Positions 23,978 through 34,954 of a stretch of DNA of 64,000 bases are shown one piece after another. The stretch covers positions 1,105,001-1,169,000 of the forward strand of contig JAUFSD010000005.1 in the NCBI GenBank assembly GCA_033030425.1, in the 5' to 3' direction. The DNA comes from Verpa conica. Its lineage: Eukaryota > Ascomycota > Pezizomycetes > Pezizales > Morchellaceae. The notes beneath the pieces are model-generated. The model was not told the DNA's origin. It saw only the letters and a program-made list of their open reading frames with translations, and ran no database searches. Made by a program: the position numbers and the translations under genes. Within the stretch, counting starts at the first letter, position 1. Each line of letters begins with the position of its first letter.

Positions 23978-24549
23978 CCCGGGGACTCTAGCCCAAGATG
24001 GCCTTTCTCTGACACGTCTGCTCTGATAAAAGTACGGTAGCCAGATCTGTATTATCGGAGTGATCGACGCCCCTGATTGACAAGTCTAATAGCCGAACCG
24101 TGGGATCATCAATCGCTACCGTAGTTCTGAGTAGGGGGCTGGTCAGCTACGACAGAAGCAGCAAACCCCCCGGGGAAGTTTAATTCATTACGCAAAGTGA
24201 TTTGGCTACGAGACCCCTGACTATCACGTACTCTGCATACTTTTGTACCGCTTTAACAAGCCACGTGATGACCGTGTTGGCAGCACGAGCTCTACGCATC
24301 GTGCTGCCATTACAAGCAGCGGATTCAACTCTCAATCTTTCAGAGAGCTGGCATCAAGTACCACCGCGACAACTCATGAGCTGTCATACAAGTGGGATAC
24401 TCGTTTGCGTAGGTACAGTCGCTCACGGTCATTTGAGCAACTAGTATCTAGAAAGTCTCGCTACGGCTACCCCTGTTTATGTGCACGATGATATGCTTCT
24501 TCTACGAGATGGCGGAAGTATCTCCGATAGCTCGGGCCGTGATGTAATA

Positions 24550-24582
24550 CGGTCGGGCCTCTTCAAGGAGAAGGCCCGACCG
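24550..24582. repeat. GC-rich 10-bp perfect hairpin
   Basis: CGGTCGGGCC (24550-24559) pairs exactly with GGCCCGACCG (24573-24582) around a 13-nt loop, extended by one T-A pair. It stands alone in AT-rich sequence with no gene boundary nearby, and no T-run follows, so it is not called a terminator. Confidence 0.6.
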
Positions 24583-26176
24583 GTAAGATCATTGGTGGAT
24601 GTAGCTATAATGCCATGATATTAAGGTTGTGCATTGTCTTGGCGTCCTCCTGCAATGCTTAACACTCCTGCACTGCTCTCGTGGGGAGCAGTGGCCCAAC
24701 ACTCTAGTTAACGTTCTCCTGCACTCTACACTCTAGAATCCCGTGGAGTTGTCAAACGGTTTTTGCATCTCGGCTGAGATACCCCAGCTCGCTTACTGAA
24801 TTCTGGTAGCGGCAGGGCACGAGTGGACCGGAGCTGGTGTGAGTTAGGTAACAGGTTGCTCGGATACTTAGATACCTGCTAGCTTGTACCGGGATATGAT
24901 ACGTGTCCCGTGATCGGCGGACAAGTACCAAAAAAGGAAACCGAATTTTACTAACAATATCTTAACAGATCCGATCGAACTTATCCATTAAACCGACGAG
25001 AGACAAGTTCCCTCCCGAAAGCACTTCCCTATCTGTTCAAGCTTCCAAACTCGATCGTGGCACGTAGTTACATCTAGCAACGGGTGCTTCCAGCGATGTT
25101 CACCTCTATATTGAAATATGTAAGATGTGTCATAAAACATTTGATCTGGTCAATAGAAGAATCAGGAGCGTATTAATGTTAATACTGGTACCTAAATTGA
25201 GCGCCTTAGGTTATCTGTTAATAAAAACTCATAAATTAGGGTTAAGTGTGTTCAGAAAGCTAATTACTACAACGTTTTCTACGACGTTTTCTAACACGGG
25301 TCAATGAACATGCTGGTTTCGAGTGATATGACATGAACATAACAATTCAGAACGCATTAAGAAATCCTAGAGCGTATATACTTTATGGAGAGCTCTAGGG
25401 ATAGTCTCTCTACTGTTTTCGAGCGACAATCCTCGAATTCATGGAATTAAGACGGATATAATACGTTACCAATGTTGTCCTGAAGTCTATATATACTGTA
25501 ATTTAAATTAACCATATACTTGAATAGACTGCTATATATATATCAATACACCTATTTAATCTCCAAGATTTAGTATACTAGTAACAATAAGGTGCTTTTA
25601 GATAGGGTTTTAACTTCTAGTTCTATACAAGTAGGGAAATACTTTGGACAAAGGTACTTATTCTCTCGATTCTAGTTGTAATATAGTATATTAGAGTGCT
25701 AGAATGCCTGCTTCTATTAGATAAACCCACGAATACCAAGTTTATTGTGTTCACCATTTTTGTTCTTATTATTCCTTTGTAGCCCCTCTAGCCTCAGCAA
25801 TTCGATATCATGGCTATTACGTTAATGTAGATTGCTTGTGTTTATAGGAAAGTAAGCTTCGCCTGAAGGCAACGGTAAACAATAGGTTATTTGCTAGGCT
25901 TAGCAACGGCCGGCCAGGCCGCGCCAAGCTACACAAAAGGGTGTGGCTTGGGGGTCATGACAGAACTAATTTTGCCAGTCGATACGCGTTAATTCGGGTA
26001 AAAAATTTGCCATACCTTATTCTAAACACTTGGTACCATTATTACTAAAATGTTTTTTGCACTGGGGTAGAGTCAGTGGGCCAGTATTTTCATTTGTTTA
26101 CAAGCATGCATCGCGTGCTTAACAGTGTTTTAGGGTTCTATTCTGCCTACTTACAGAAAACATATAATTGCGTGTA
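24583..26176. other. AT-rich intergenic, no gene
   Basis: No domain-bearing frame on either strand and no repeat with clear ends. Confidence 0.45.
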
Positions 26177-26285
26177 CCTCTTGGTCTAGTGGTTTCAGGG
26201 GGCAAGAGTACCTATGCTATTTTGGGTTTCGAATACCATAGCCTAAGGGCTTTATGTATTTTGATTAATTTATTTATTCATTTTT
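26177..26285 (+). mobile_element. SINE-like element with A- and B-box
   Basis: The head has TGGTCTAGTGG (26182-26192), a good polymerase III A-box of tRNA type, and GGGTTTCGAATACC (26224-26237) as a B-box, about 32 nt apart. Directly after comes the family tail: CATAGCC.AAGGGCT, ATGTA, GATTAATTTATTTATTCATT. This copy therefore ties the shared tail to a tRNA-derived head. Confidence 0.7.
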
Positions 26286-26701
26286 ACCTATGCTATTCCG
26301 TAGGTTCGGTTCGTTAAACTTGGGTCAAGGCAGCCTGGGTTTTTCACGTAGTCGTAGTAACTACTACAGGTTTCGTGGAAAACTGCTGTCTTCAGAAACT
26401 AGGCCTAATATATGGCTAGGGTGTAATCCGATGAATGGAGGGGTTTATCTAAGGATCTTTCTATACATTTAGTGGCATAAGCGATTTTAAATAGAAGCCT
26501 TGGATGGTAGCCATAGCTATAAGTATTACGAGTAACTAGATATTTTCTGTACTATTTAGAGATGTGAAATAGTCTAGGTTTTGTTAGTCGACTCTTCATG
26601 TATGTCGAGATTTGAGGTACTGGAGAGTCTATTACAGAGACGCGTCTTCGTAATTAGCTACTTTCTGGGTTTTGGTAGGATCCCGTATGGTAGAAGTTGT
26701 T

Positions 26702-27274
26702 TCACTTAATAGTCGGGAAGACAGCTAGAGGGGTTGAGCCTCTCATGTCGCCTTGGTCTCCATCACCTTTACGGTCTTTATTTTTCAAATTCCGGAGCTT
26801 ATCAATAACAGACCTCACACCGGCTCGAAACTTTGCACGACGGCGACCCCTATCTTGCTTTATATCCTCATTGTCATCTCCTGGCTCATCAAGAGCCGGA
26901 ATCCATTCCCGAGTACTATGGTCAAACTTCATACCATACCTATGACGGATACCAGAATTTTCTGGCTGGTTCTTAGGGTTTTGGTGGGTACTTGACGCGG
27001 TAGGGGGGATTCTTGTGGCTTTGGGTTCATCAGCTGTAGTGGTATTTCGGGCTGGCGGAGGGGTGAAAGGAGAAGATAAGTTGGGCATTGGGGTAAGTGT
27101 ACCTGGTCGAGGGGTTGTAAGAGGTGAAATCCGGGATGACGTTTGGGATGTGTCTGAATGAGCTGTAGATGTGGTAGCTGGCTGGTCTATGGCGTAGTTT
27201 GGGAAGTTTCCTAGGACAAATGAGTTTGGAGGAGAGTCTGCCTCTACGGCCACCTGTTTGGGCTTAGAATTCAT
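26702..27274 (-). CDS. Small Pro/Ser/Thr-rich protein with C-terminal basic helix
   Basis: A 190-residue single-exon protein. Residues 1-120 are Pro/Ser/Thr/Asn-rich and probably disordered. Residues about 120-185 hold an aromatic/acidic segment (RYGMKFD...REWIPALDE) and a basic amphipathic stretch (RRRAKFRAGVRSVIDKLRNL). This layout, with an Arg/Lys helix near the end, recurs in proteins at 30.3-31.0 kb, 34.6-35.0 kb and 60.4 kb. Function is unknown; I see no signal peptide and no known domain. Composition is more balanced than the flanks and the frame is long for AT-rich sequence, which supports coding. Confidence 0.6.
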   Translation of the reverse strand: MNSKPKQVAVEADSPPNSFVLGNFPNYAIDQPATTSTAHSDTSQTSSRISPLTTPRPGTLTPMPNLSSPFTPPPARNTTTADEPKATRIPPTASSTHQNPKNQPENSGIRHRYGMKFDHSTREWIPALDEPGDDNEDIKQDRGRRRAKFRAGVRSVIDKLRNLKNKDRKGDGDQGDMRGSTPLAVFPTIK

Positions 27275-28715
27275 TAGGGGTGTAGTTAAGCTATGTATAA
27301 TGGGTAGATTTGGACTAGGTGGCTTAGCGAAATACTTAATACTGTGAGGTAAGAGTGTTCTGTTTCTGTATACTTATAGGTACCTTGTACCTATCTTCAA
27401 GTTGAGACTGTTGGTAAACATCCCGCGACTAGGGTGTATTCATCTTGATTAATGGTGAATTAGAGTGGTGAAATAGGAGTCATGTCTCAAGGTTAAGGTA
27501 TATCTCAGCTTCTAACTCAGATCAGTTAATTGATGCCGCGAGATAATCCATGGGGATACATTATTACTGGCAGTGTTGATCAGGCCTAGTGTGTATACCG
27601 CGTCCCCGGATGAATGAATGGAGGTATTTTGTTGGAGAGTTTGGGTGTGCTATATAGGTTAATACTAGATCATGGGTTGGGGTGATTTTGTTTGCGGTTT
27701 ATAAGTAGTAGGAGACTCACTCTGTAGGCGGTGGTTGTGTCGTATCCGCGAGTCCTCTAGGGTGTTTTGTCGGGGGGAGTCGCGGTAGGCTATTGAAGTT
27801 CTAGCTGCATAGGTCTGATGTCTTTTTATGTCCTTACAACCAGGTAAGGTGGGTTGTGTATCCGTGTATTCGCATCGGTGTTTCTGGGACATGAATATGG
27901 AGGGCTGTAGAGTAAGCGAGTTTGGGGCAGCAGGCCTGTTATGTGTTGGTTCAATCTCAACACCAAGCATAGCAGTGGCCAAGAACTTTTGTCCAGTGGC
28001 AACCCCTCACCCGACACCGAGTATTGTTCTCATCCACAAATGTCTCGGGGTGGACCGGGCAAACACATGTGGGCTTAAACAGACAACTCTAAGGCTCCGA
28101 ATAGGGCCTTGGCTTTGGACTCTTCTGGTGGGATGTACTTAAGTGAGGCTCTAATAGGAATTTTGTTTTTTTTAGCGCATGGTATCTGCTCGAGTGATGG
28201 AAGATATGTATGTGTAAAGAAATGTAATTCTTAGCTAGCCGATAGTCGTACTATCAGAGGCGTAAGTCTATCATTTTAAATATGAGATGGCTTCTATATA
28301 TACTCTGTATTTGGAAATCTACGGGTTCGCAGTGTATTTTGGGTTGGGTTTCATCCTAAGCTCTTAGATATACGGTGGGAATTTTTTGTCGTGAGTGTAA
28401 TTTTGTTAAGCGAAGTACACTGGGTAAGGTAATACATGTATATTAAGATGCAGTTTCTAATGGTAGTGGGATATCTGAGAGTGGTCCCCAAGACTCGTGC
28501 GCAGGTAGGAATATGGGTTTCACGAGATCTCTACTAAAACTAAGAGAAGAATCTATGTATATTGATGATGTCGAGTGAAGGAGTATGATCCCCTTATTGA
28601 GGGGTCATGTCTTAACATATGACGTAGTGATTTCATAATCTTCACGTGACAAAACAAACATCAGTTAAGGGTTAGGGTTTCCTGAATTTCTAACAAGATT
28701 GAAAATAAAAAAAGA
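27275..28715. other. Intergenic, weak ORFs only
   Basis: A minus-strand frame (27665-27982, 105 residues) has a Ser/Thr/Pro/Gln-rich composition like the small-protein family nearby but lacks the basic-helix end, and is overlapped by plus-strand frames; I leave it uncalled. A telomere-like TTAAGGGTTAGGGTTT lies at about 28665-28680. Confidence 0.4.
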
Positions 28716-29396
28716 TTAGTCGTAAAAGCGTTCGTTAGCGTCTAAAATTACACCTACGCGGAATAATCGTACATCTCTATCAGATGAATTTGGTGGGGAC
28801 TGGGAGAACCTGGCCCATGCGCTAGATGACTTCCTCAACATCCACGGCACTATTGGGATACCGACAAGCTTATCCGAACTATCACTGACACGGTCGGTAT
28901 TAGCGCGGCAATATGGGCAAGGGAATGAATCTGGCCAGTGGGCTTCATGCTCAATCCGTGACCACCACAATTTCTTGGTGCAGCTCACACATGCCCCATG
29001 CGTACAGTTTAGAAAGATAACTTTCTTGAAACGGCGGCTGCAGAGCTCGCATATAGAGCCTGTGCTTGTATCGGAATCAGAGGACGAAGAAGCAGATCCG
29101 TGCTCGGAGTACGGTGGAATTGTATCAAGCTCGAACTCTGACATATCACTATTGTTCTCAGATAAAATCTCTTCACCGGGTCTAGGAGCAGGGTTAGTAC
29201 TTATAGACCGCATTATCTCTTGTAGTGTTTGTGGATTCATCACAGCTGGCAGTTGTGTGAGACCTGAAACGGTGCTCAAAGTGTGACCTTCCCCTACTAT
29301 GGTGGGAAGTATCCTCGGTGTAGGCGGGGTAAAATCTAGGGCGTTATTGTCAGTATCCTCCTCTTGAGTACTCGCGTTAATGGTATTGTTACTCAT
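28716..29396 (-). CDS. RING-finger protein (probable E3 ubiquitin ligase)
   Basis: A single-exon 226-residue protein. Residues 116-163 form a C3HC4 RING: Cys116-x2-Cys119, Cys131-x-His133, Cys136-x2-Cys139, Cys160-x2-Cys163. Such RINGs bind two zinc ions and recruit E2 enzymes. The region before it is acidic and Ser-rich (YSEHGSASSSSDSDTSTG), and a Trp/Arg-rich segment (WMLRKSSSAWARFS) follows. The N terminus (MSNNT) and a PQTLQEIM segment at about 55-62 resemble the N terminus (MTNNT) and PQTLLSII of the protein at 30.3-31.0 kb, hinting at shared ancestry or domain swapping. No membrane segment is seen. The 20-residue gap between Cys139 and Cys160 is long but acceptable. Confidence 0.8.
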   Translation of the reverse strand: MSNNTINASTQEEDTDNNALDFTPPTPRILPTIVGEGHTLSTVSGLTQLPAVMNPQTLQEIMRSISTNPAPRPGEEILSENNSDMSEFELDTIPPYSEHGSASSSSDSDTSTGSICELCSRRFKKVIFLNCTHGACVSCTKKLWWSRIEHEAHWPDSFPCPYCRANTDRVSDSSDKLVGIPIVPWMLRKSSSAWARFSQSPPNSSDRDVRLFRVGVILDANERFYD

Positions 29397-29795
29397 TTTG
29401 GTTGGTGTGATTTAGGTGCTTGCGATAATGTGGAAGTTTTGCTAGTAGCCTTCTACCTACTTATATAGTGGTTCCTGAGATCCGCTATTCGATCGGGAAA
29501 TGATATTGCCTACTTGAATCGGCAGGAGAGATGACTATTTCAAGAATTTATATGATTCAAGATAGCTCATTCGCCTACGTAAAAACTAGAATGTGTGTTT
29601 GCTTCTAAAACTGTTAGGGTATAATTGACTTTCAACTTTCAATTGATATTGGGTAATTATTTTACTGATTCAAAAGATATATAAGGCCACAAATCTAGGA
29701 ATAAGAAGATCTTATATTTACTGGTATATTATACTTAAAAAATTAGCACAATAGCCCTAATCTATAAGTACCACAACTTTCAATTCAGTTGACTA
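29397..29795. other. Intergenic, likely promoter region
   Basis: AT-rich sequence upstream of the RING gene (minus) and of the small plus-strand ORF at 29796; a divergent arrangement. No clear motif. Confidence 0.35.
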
Positions 29796-30008
29796 ATGAT
29801 GCCAAGACCAAACGAGTTTAGTGGCACTCTTATGGGGCGTCAGGCTCAGCGTGATCGGCGCATTGCAGACGAGGATCTAGATACTATCACTGTAATTCAT
29901 GATGGCCGTCGTATGTTTTTCAACCTGCGGACTCGACGCTATACTGAGGCGCGGTCTGAGGATCCAAATATGGATTGTCGAGGTAGAGGTCTTGGTCGGA
30001 GCTATTGA
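29796..30008 (+). CDS. Small basic hypothetical protein
   Basis: A 70-residue frame with many Arg residues and a distinctive DGRRMFFNLRTRRYTEARSE segment. That segment resembles the HRYGMKFDHSTREW region of the 26.7-27.3 kb protein in its aromatic/basic pattern, so it may be a shortened relative. It starts at a double Met. No homologous domain is recognised and no splice extension was found. Confidence 0.4.
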   Translation: MMPRPNEFSGTLMGRQAQRDRRIADEDLDTITVIHDGRRMFFNLRTRRYTEARSEDPNMDCRGRGLGRSY

Positions 30009-30322
30009 TCGATCTGCAGCCTATAATCACACCTCCCAATACGTATACAAGAGTCATATTTGAAATTCACCCTCGTTGGGCCGTTAAATCGATATTCCTA
30101 TTTTATTTGATGTATACTTCTACCGCATGTAAACCCTAGACTTTGTTTCTGCGTACCATGGGTTTTACGAGACAATACGTATATACCTATTATACAAGAG
30201 CCCTACTAAATTTTTATCTATTTCTCTCAGATCTGCCCCCAGTAGCTAGCCATAATTTTTTGTATAGGGAGCCTTGTCTTTGCATTAGGTTTTGTCCCTC
30301 AGCAATCCCTAGACATCTGCTA

Positions 30323-30957
30323 TCATTTTCCTCTTTTCCTCCTCAACCCTAGTGGGTTAGAAATTTTTGCTTTTAACGCATCTCTGTTTGCTTGAAAATC
30401 ATCGTCATTATCTTTCTTTTTCAGCTTATATATGACACCTTTCACCCCGCTTCTAAGTCGGTCTCGTTTCTTAGTACTCTTCTCGCTACTCATAAAACAA
30501 TCATTTGGATCTTCAATAAACTGGGAACTGCGCCGCTCTTCTTTCTGGTTATCCCAGTAATAGTTTTCACCCGGCTTCTCAGGCTTAGGTGTTACTACTT
30601 TGGGTGATTGTGGGTTATAGGCCGATGGCTGAAATCTATTTTCTGGTTAGGATTAGCGGGGCGGCCGTCCTGGCTTGGGGTTTCGTGAGTGATTGCTTTC
30701 TCTAAAGGAGAAATAGCAGGATTTATAATTGATAAAAGTGTCTGTGGGTGGGTCACATGTGTCATGTTGCTTGGTGTCAAGTTGGCGGGGCTGGGTGGTT
30801 CCATTGGGTTTTGAGTAGTGGAAGAGTTTAGGGGTCTTTGAGGGGAAGGACGGCCCCATAGTGGCCCTGGGGCAGATGGTCTGTCCGGGAGTGGGTCAAT
30901 AATACAGAAGTAGTTTATGTTATATGTTCCGGGTAGTGAGGGCGTATTATTTGTCAT
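30323..30957 (-). CDS. Small Pro-rich protein with basic-helix end, two exons or frameshifted
   Basis: The first frame starts at 30957 (MTNNTPSLPG) and closes at 30595. A second frame overlaps it from about 30635 to the stop at 30323 and contains KPGENYYWDNQ, then KKRDRLRSGVKGVIYKLKKK. The second part clearly matches the C-terminal region of the 26.7-27.3 kb protein. An AG acceptor preceded by GATTTC lies at the start of the second frame, with CTAATCCTAAC branch-like sequence before it; I could not place the donor securely, so a frameshift is the alternative. The N-terminal half is Pro/Asn/Thr-rich and likely disordered. Function unknown. Confidence 0.5.
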
Positions 30958-31603
30958 AATCTTTGAGTTTATAAACCGAGTTAGTGCACTAATATATATT
31001 CCGTACGTAATTAGGGATTTGTATCGGGATGTTTGTATAAAAGAGTATAACGTATTTACGTAGGAGTAGAAGCGAAAGAGGAAAAAAATGTATTTATCAC
31101 ACTTATGTGATTAAACACTCAACCCGATAGACAGTTGATTATATTCCTGACTAATCTCATGTTGAATAGTTGGCGTAGTGGGGCTGCTGTATTCAACTTC
31201 TTTCGGTGGAGCTCGTTCAGTGTAGTGCCGATCGATACAAGTTGATATTCGATCACAATAACAGATATATCTCAGGTAAAAGTGGCACGGACCTGGGCTT
31301 TCAAGTCACTTTTTATATGTAGTTGACATAACCGGAGCCATTGGGATAGGCTCTCTAATATAACGTCTTCCTACCACGCGCTCACTTACCCTATAGGCTT
31401 ACAAGTCTGAATAAATTCAAGACTCTTACCCACCAACTAGTGACTACTTGACTCTATTGAGGGCCAAGCACGCGGTACGTCTATGTATGTAAGAGATACA
31501 TATGTGATTCTGAGTCAACCCTGTGGTCGCTACATCCTTATGGATTGCATCCCAAACGTCACTCCAATGATTCATCCGTTACTGAGCTCTCGGTATATAG
31601 TGG
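30958..31603. other. Intergenic, no gene
   Basis: AT-rich sequence with a plus-strand frame at 31483-31728 that overlaps the better-supported small ORF at 31604; nothing else. Confidence 0.35.
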
Positions 31604-31846
31604 TTGTCTTCGATGCTGACCGTCTACAAGATCCCACAAAGCTCCACAGATCTCTTAGAAAACACGAAATTTATTTTTTGCGACTTGTTTTTAATACATC
31701 CAGAAACAAACAAAAAGCCCTATACTAACACGTTCTTTCCTCTTAAACAAAGACCAAATACACTGTCACACTCTGCATACTCGGCTAAAAGGTGGTGGAG
31801 AGATGTTAGCAGAAGGTTGAAAATGGGACCGGGGACAGCGAACTGA
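31604..31846 (+). CDS. Possible small protein with basic aromatic C terminus
   Basis: An 80-residue frame ending AKRWWRDVSRRLKMGPG, a Trp/Arg/Lys helix like the ends of the basic-helix family nearby. Its N-terminal half has no motif. It ends just before the 3' end of the convergent acidic-protein gene. Low support; it could be a chance frame. Confidence 0.25.
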   Translation: MSSMLTVYKIPQSSTDLLENTKFIFCDLFLIHPETNKKPYTNTFFPLKQRPNTLSHSAYSAKRWWRDVSRRLKMGPGTAN

Positions 31847-31853
31847 CTCAATT

Positions 31854-33137
31854 CTAGAGCCCTGACATTGATATGTCTCCTTCGTGATCCAAACATGCAC
31901 CTTCATCCGGTGACACACCCTCACTAGCCAGGTAGTATACTTCAGAGGGTTCTGGTGATTCTTCTTTTTTGATGATTGTCTCGACCGGGAGGGTTATATT
32001 ATCTTGGTTTTCAATGCCTTTATTTTCGTCGATGCGTTGCCGCTTTGATGGTGTTGCATCTTTCGGTTCCTTCTGGTCTTCCTTGTCTTTGTAGTTTTCA
32101 TCTTCTTCCTCGCGCTGGCGTTTTGGTGGCGTCTCCTCCCTCTTTTCCTCTTTAACTTGGTGATGTTTGCTGGTGTTGCTCTCGTTCGAGTGCTGACGTT
32201 TAAGTGGTGCCATAATCTCTTCTTCATCATAGTCCCACATTACAAACTCCTCTCCCCGCTTACTATTTATTTCCCAAGTTCGCTCTTCTTTCCAGCTCTC
32301 AACATCCTCTTCAAAGACCTGGTCCTCCTCCTCCTCCTCCTGGGTGGCTCTCTCGTAACCGGTGACTGAAGAAAAATCACTCATATCTTCCTGAGTACTC
32401 TCTACCTCCCCAGATTTGTCATCATTGTCTTCGTTCTGATCTACGGGATCTGACTTATTCTCCTCGTCCTTCACCTCTTCACCATCATCCCCCGTAATCT
32501 GTGGCCCAACTTGTCCGCTCCTTACCTCCAATATACTTTCCTTTCCTTTCTCAAGATTCTCTTCAAAAGCACTCTCATAAGGTTCTTCTGATAGTCGGTC
32601 TGATGGAGGACTTGAATCTTCAGTCGAGGTAGACTCGCTCCTTCCTCCCTGGCTCCTTGAGTCCTCATCCTCATCCTCATCTTCTTGTTCATGTTCGCTA
32701 ATAGAACTTAACTCACTCTTGCCCACTTCACTTGTTGAATCTTCTTCCGCTTCCTCCTGCTCGTCATCCGAGGATGAATCCTCATCGAAATGAATTATAT
32801 CTAGATCTGGTGGGTTTTTATAACGACGTATAAATTCTTTAACAACTTCAGCGACAACCTCTCTACCAGGGGGGCCTAATTTTCCTGTGTTCAGTTCTAG
32901 CTTCTGGAGATGCCTTTGGCGACCTTCGGTATTATCGGGTAAGTGCGCTGTCTTGACATGCTGACGGAGCGACCCGGCGCAACTGTCGGATATTCGCTTC
33001 CCGCAGATCTTTCCTTGCCTGCTGATTATGATACGACAGAGACTTTCCCGGGGATAGATTGACAATTCTCCCTCAATTGGCCATGGTGGACACTCTTTAT
33101 CGCGGTATATTGCGTTTAAGGCTTTCGGAGCAGTCAT
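31854..33137 (-). CDS. Long acidic protein with N-terminal zinc-finger-like motif
   Basis: A single-exon 427-residue protein. The N terminus holds a C2H2-like motif, CGKRISDSCAGSLRQHVKTAH, within residues about 45-65, preceded by another Cys; the spacing is two residues longer than the standard finger. Residues about 120-330 are extremely acidic (runs of Asp/Glu/Ser), and a Lys/Arg/Glu-rich charged segment with repeated KRQR motifs (candidate nuclear localisation signals) follows at about 315-375. This is the layout of a nuclear, chromatin- or transcription-associated protein, but the role is inferred from composition only. The GAA/GAG-rich strand makes the opposite strand open too; the minus strand is chosen for its zinc-finger motif and full length. 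Confidence 0.7.
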   Translation of the reverse strand: MTAPKALNAIYRDKECPPWPIEGELSIYPRESLCRIIISRQGKICGKRISDSCAGSLRQHVKTAHLPDNTEGRQRHLQKLELNTGKLGPPGREVVAEVVKEFIRRYKNPPDLDIIHFDEDSSSDDEQEEAEEDSTSEVGKSELSSISEHEQEDEDEDEDSRSQGGRSESTSTEDSSPPSDRLSEEPYESAFEENLEKGKESILEVRSGQVGPQITGDDGEEVKDEENKSDPVDQNEDNDDKSGEVESTQEDMSDFSSVTGYERATQEEEEEDQVFEEDVESWKEERTWEINSKRGEEFVMWDYDEEEIMAPLKRQHSNESNTSKHHQVKEEKREETPPKRQREEEDENYKDKEDQKEPKDATPSKRQRIDENKGIENQDNITLPVETIIKKEESPEPSEVYYLASEGVSPDEGACLDHEGDISMSGL

Positions 33138-33780
33138 CCTCTTTTCTAGTTAGGGATTGGTCAGCCATCCTGCTCTAGTGTACGAATAGAACATCACAAT
33201 GAGGAATGCCAACTTGTTTGATCGAGAAATTCGTTATGGATCTTGCGCACCCGTACAGGAAATGTCCCAGCCATGGTAATTGAATTGTGCTAATAGTTGC
33301 TTGAGGCTGGTTTTTCGTGATCCCGGGGGTGCTCTGGAGAAATACTTCATTTTTAGTACCCCCCCTAAAAATTCCTACCCAGTAGGACCTTATCTCGAGG
33401 GGCTGGTTATCCGGTGACAGAAGCTGTTAGAATAACTTGGTGTTGACTCAGTGGAGTATGCGAACGTAAAAGTATCATTGTCCTGTATCTCCGTCCCTTT
33501 GCTGGTACAATTTACACAAGACTTATTCGGAATATACCCCTCACTAGGCTCGATTTAGTACATGACGTTGCGTGTTCGTACGAACCCCCTTAGGATTACA
33601 AGACTCGGGTGACTACCGAGATGTATGAATTGGGACAGAATAGTAGGCGGAGCAACTATGCAGACCAACCACCCGTATATATTATAAGGACACGTTCTCC
33701 TCCGTTGAGAAGAGTGGGAAGTCTTTGGTGGTAGAGTAACTAGTTTACTATCCACGTCCATATTAGAACTGATAGATTCG
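33138..33780. other. Intergenic, no supported gene
   Basis: A 68-residue minus frame (33555-33761) has no motif. Otherwise AT-rich and featureless. Confidence 0.35.
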
Positions 33781-34105
33781 ATGACTCATCCAGCTACTTG
33801 GACTAACCAAGACAGGGTGGCTGCAGAGTCATCTATGCAGCCTTTCCGGCCACCAAGATTCCGTTCCTCTGCCAGATCGCCCAGTATGACTCGATGCTGC
33901 AGGAACACCTGTGGAAGCGAAAAAACGTGTTCTTCCTCGTGGCCCCAAGAGGAATAGCTCTTCCCCGGTACCGGGTTACCAAAGTGACCGTCCGTGCATA
34001 GAAGGAGTCATCGTACGTATAGATCAGAAGCCGTTGGCGACGGGTTCCAGCCACTCGAGTTTTGTGCCAACCAAGATTGCCGATATCGAGGGGGCTGAGA
34101 TCTGA
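33781..34105 (+). CDS. Possible small gene, splicing unresolved
   Basis: The 3' part of one frame (about 33893-34105) has coding-like composition: EAKKRVLPRGPKRNSSSPVP, then GVIVRIDQKPLATGSSHSSF and a clean stop. A candidate ATG lies at 33781 in another frame and at least two AG acceptors sit between them, but no donor/acceptor pair that I tried joins start and end convincingly. Unknown family. Confidence 0.25.
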
Positions 34106-34249
34106 TAAACAGATAGCAAGGTGGGGGGGGGGGGTTGTAGAGTCAGAATTATCAGTGGTGTATCATTAAGAATATTATGGAACCTCCTTTGATGTCTTAA
34201 GAATACCGTAGCATGTATTGTTTCTGACAACGTGAGATTTTGTATTCAG

Positions 34250-34392
34250 TTTCTCGGTAGACTGCGTTCATGTATTTATGATTAATTCATTCATTCACAT
34301 GTTCTCACTCGATTGCACGTGCAACTCAAGACTTTTGAGGCATGAATGCATTAATGATAATTAAATGTAGCCCGAAGGATATGGTACTCGGA
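34250..34392. repeat. Head-to-head pair of SINE tails
   Basis: A plus-oriented tail (CATGTATTTATGATTAATTC, ATTCATTC; 34250-34298) is followed by a minus-oriented one (34341-34392, reading CCGAGTACCATATCC on the minus strand). The two lie tail to tail about 40 bp apart. Confidence 0.55.
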
Positions 34393-34648
34393 CCACATAG
34401 AATGAATTAATTGTAAGTACGCTTTTGGGGAGTGTAGGTAGGGATTATTATGACAAATGGGTACTTGAATAGTTTAGGACCTGAAAGGTCTAATTTATTC
34501 AACTAGGCACAAAACTGAGAGTAATTCACTCTAGGCAACTGGTTCTGCTTATCGTACGAGCCTGTGTCTTAGAGGCCGTCCTTTCTCCCGTCACAGTACC
34601 TACGACTAAGTGTTACCGGGATTTTTATCTGCCCGTCCTGGCCTCTTA

Positions 34649-34954
34649 CTACCCCTTTTCCATGAACCTTATAGCGGACCGCTTAGGAGATATACCAGGT
34701 TCAAGGAAGAAAAGGAATTTGCAAGAGGTTACCGAGCTACCCCTTGGAATACGGTAATTTCGAGGCCAAGAATTCTTCATCTTCTTCTTTCTCGCCACCT
34801 TCTCCACAAACCGGGACCAGAATGCTTTCAGTCGGTCGCGTTTTCGCTGCTTCACAGGCTTAATACCCTCGGCTGCAACGAAACGATTGTAGCGGTCACT
34901 TTGACGAGCTGTGTAGAAAACTTCTATACAGATATACGCGTTCTCACATATCGA
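34649..34954 (-). pseudogene. Basic-helix family fragment
   Basis: The open minus frame contains NAYICIEVFYTARQSDRYNR and then KQRKRDRLKAFWSRFVEKVA with a Lys run. This aligns with ENYYWDNQ...KKRDRLRSGVKGVIYKLKKK of the 30.3-31.0 kb protein. No Met precedes the conserved part, and the frame opens right after a TAG that could also be an acceptor AG, so it is either a 3' exon of an unplaced gene or a relic. Confidence 0.4.
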
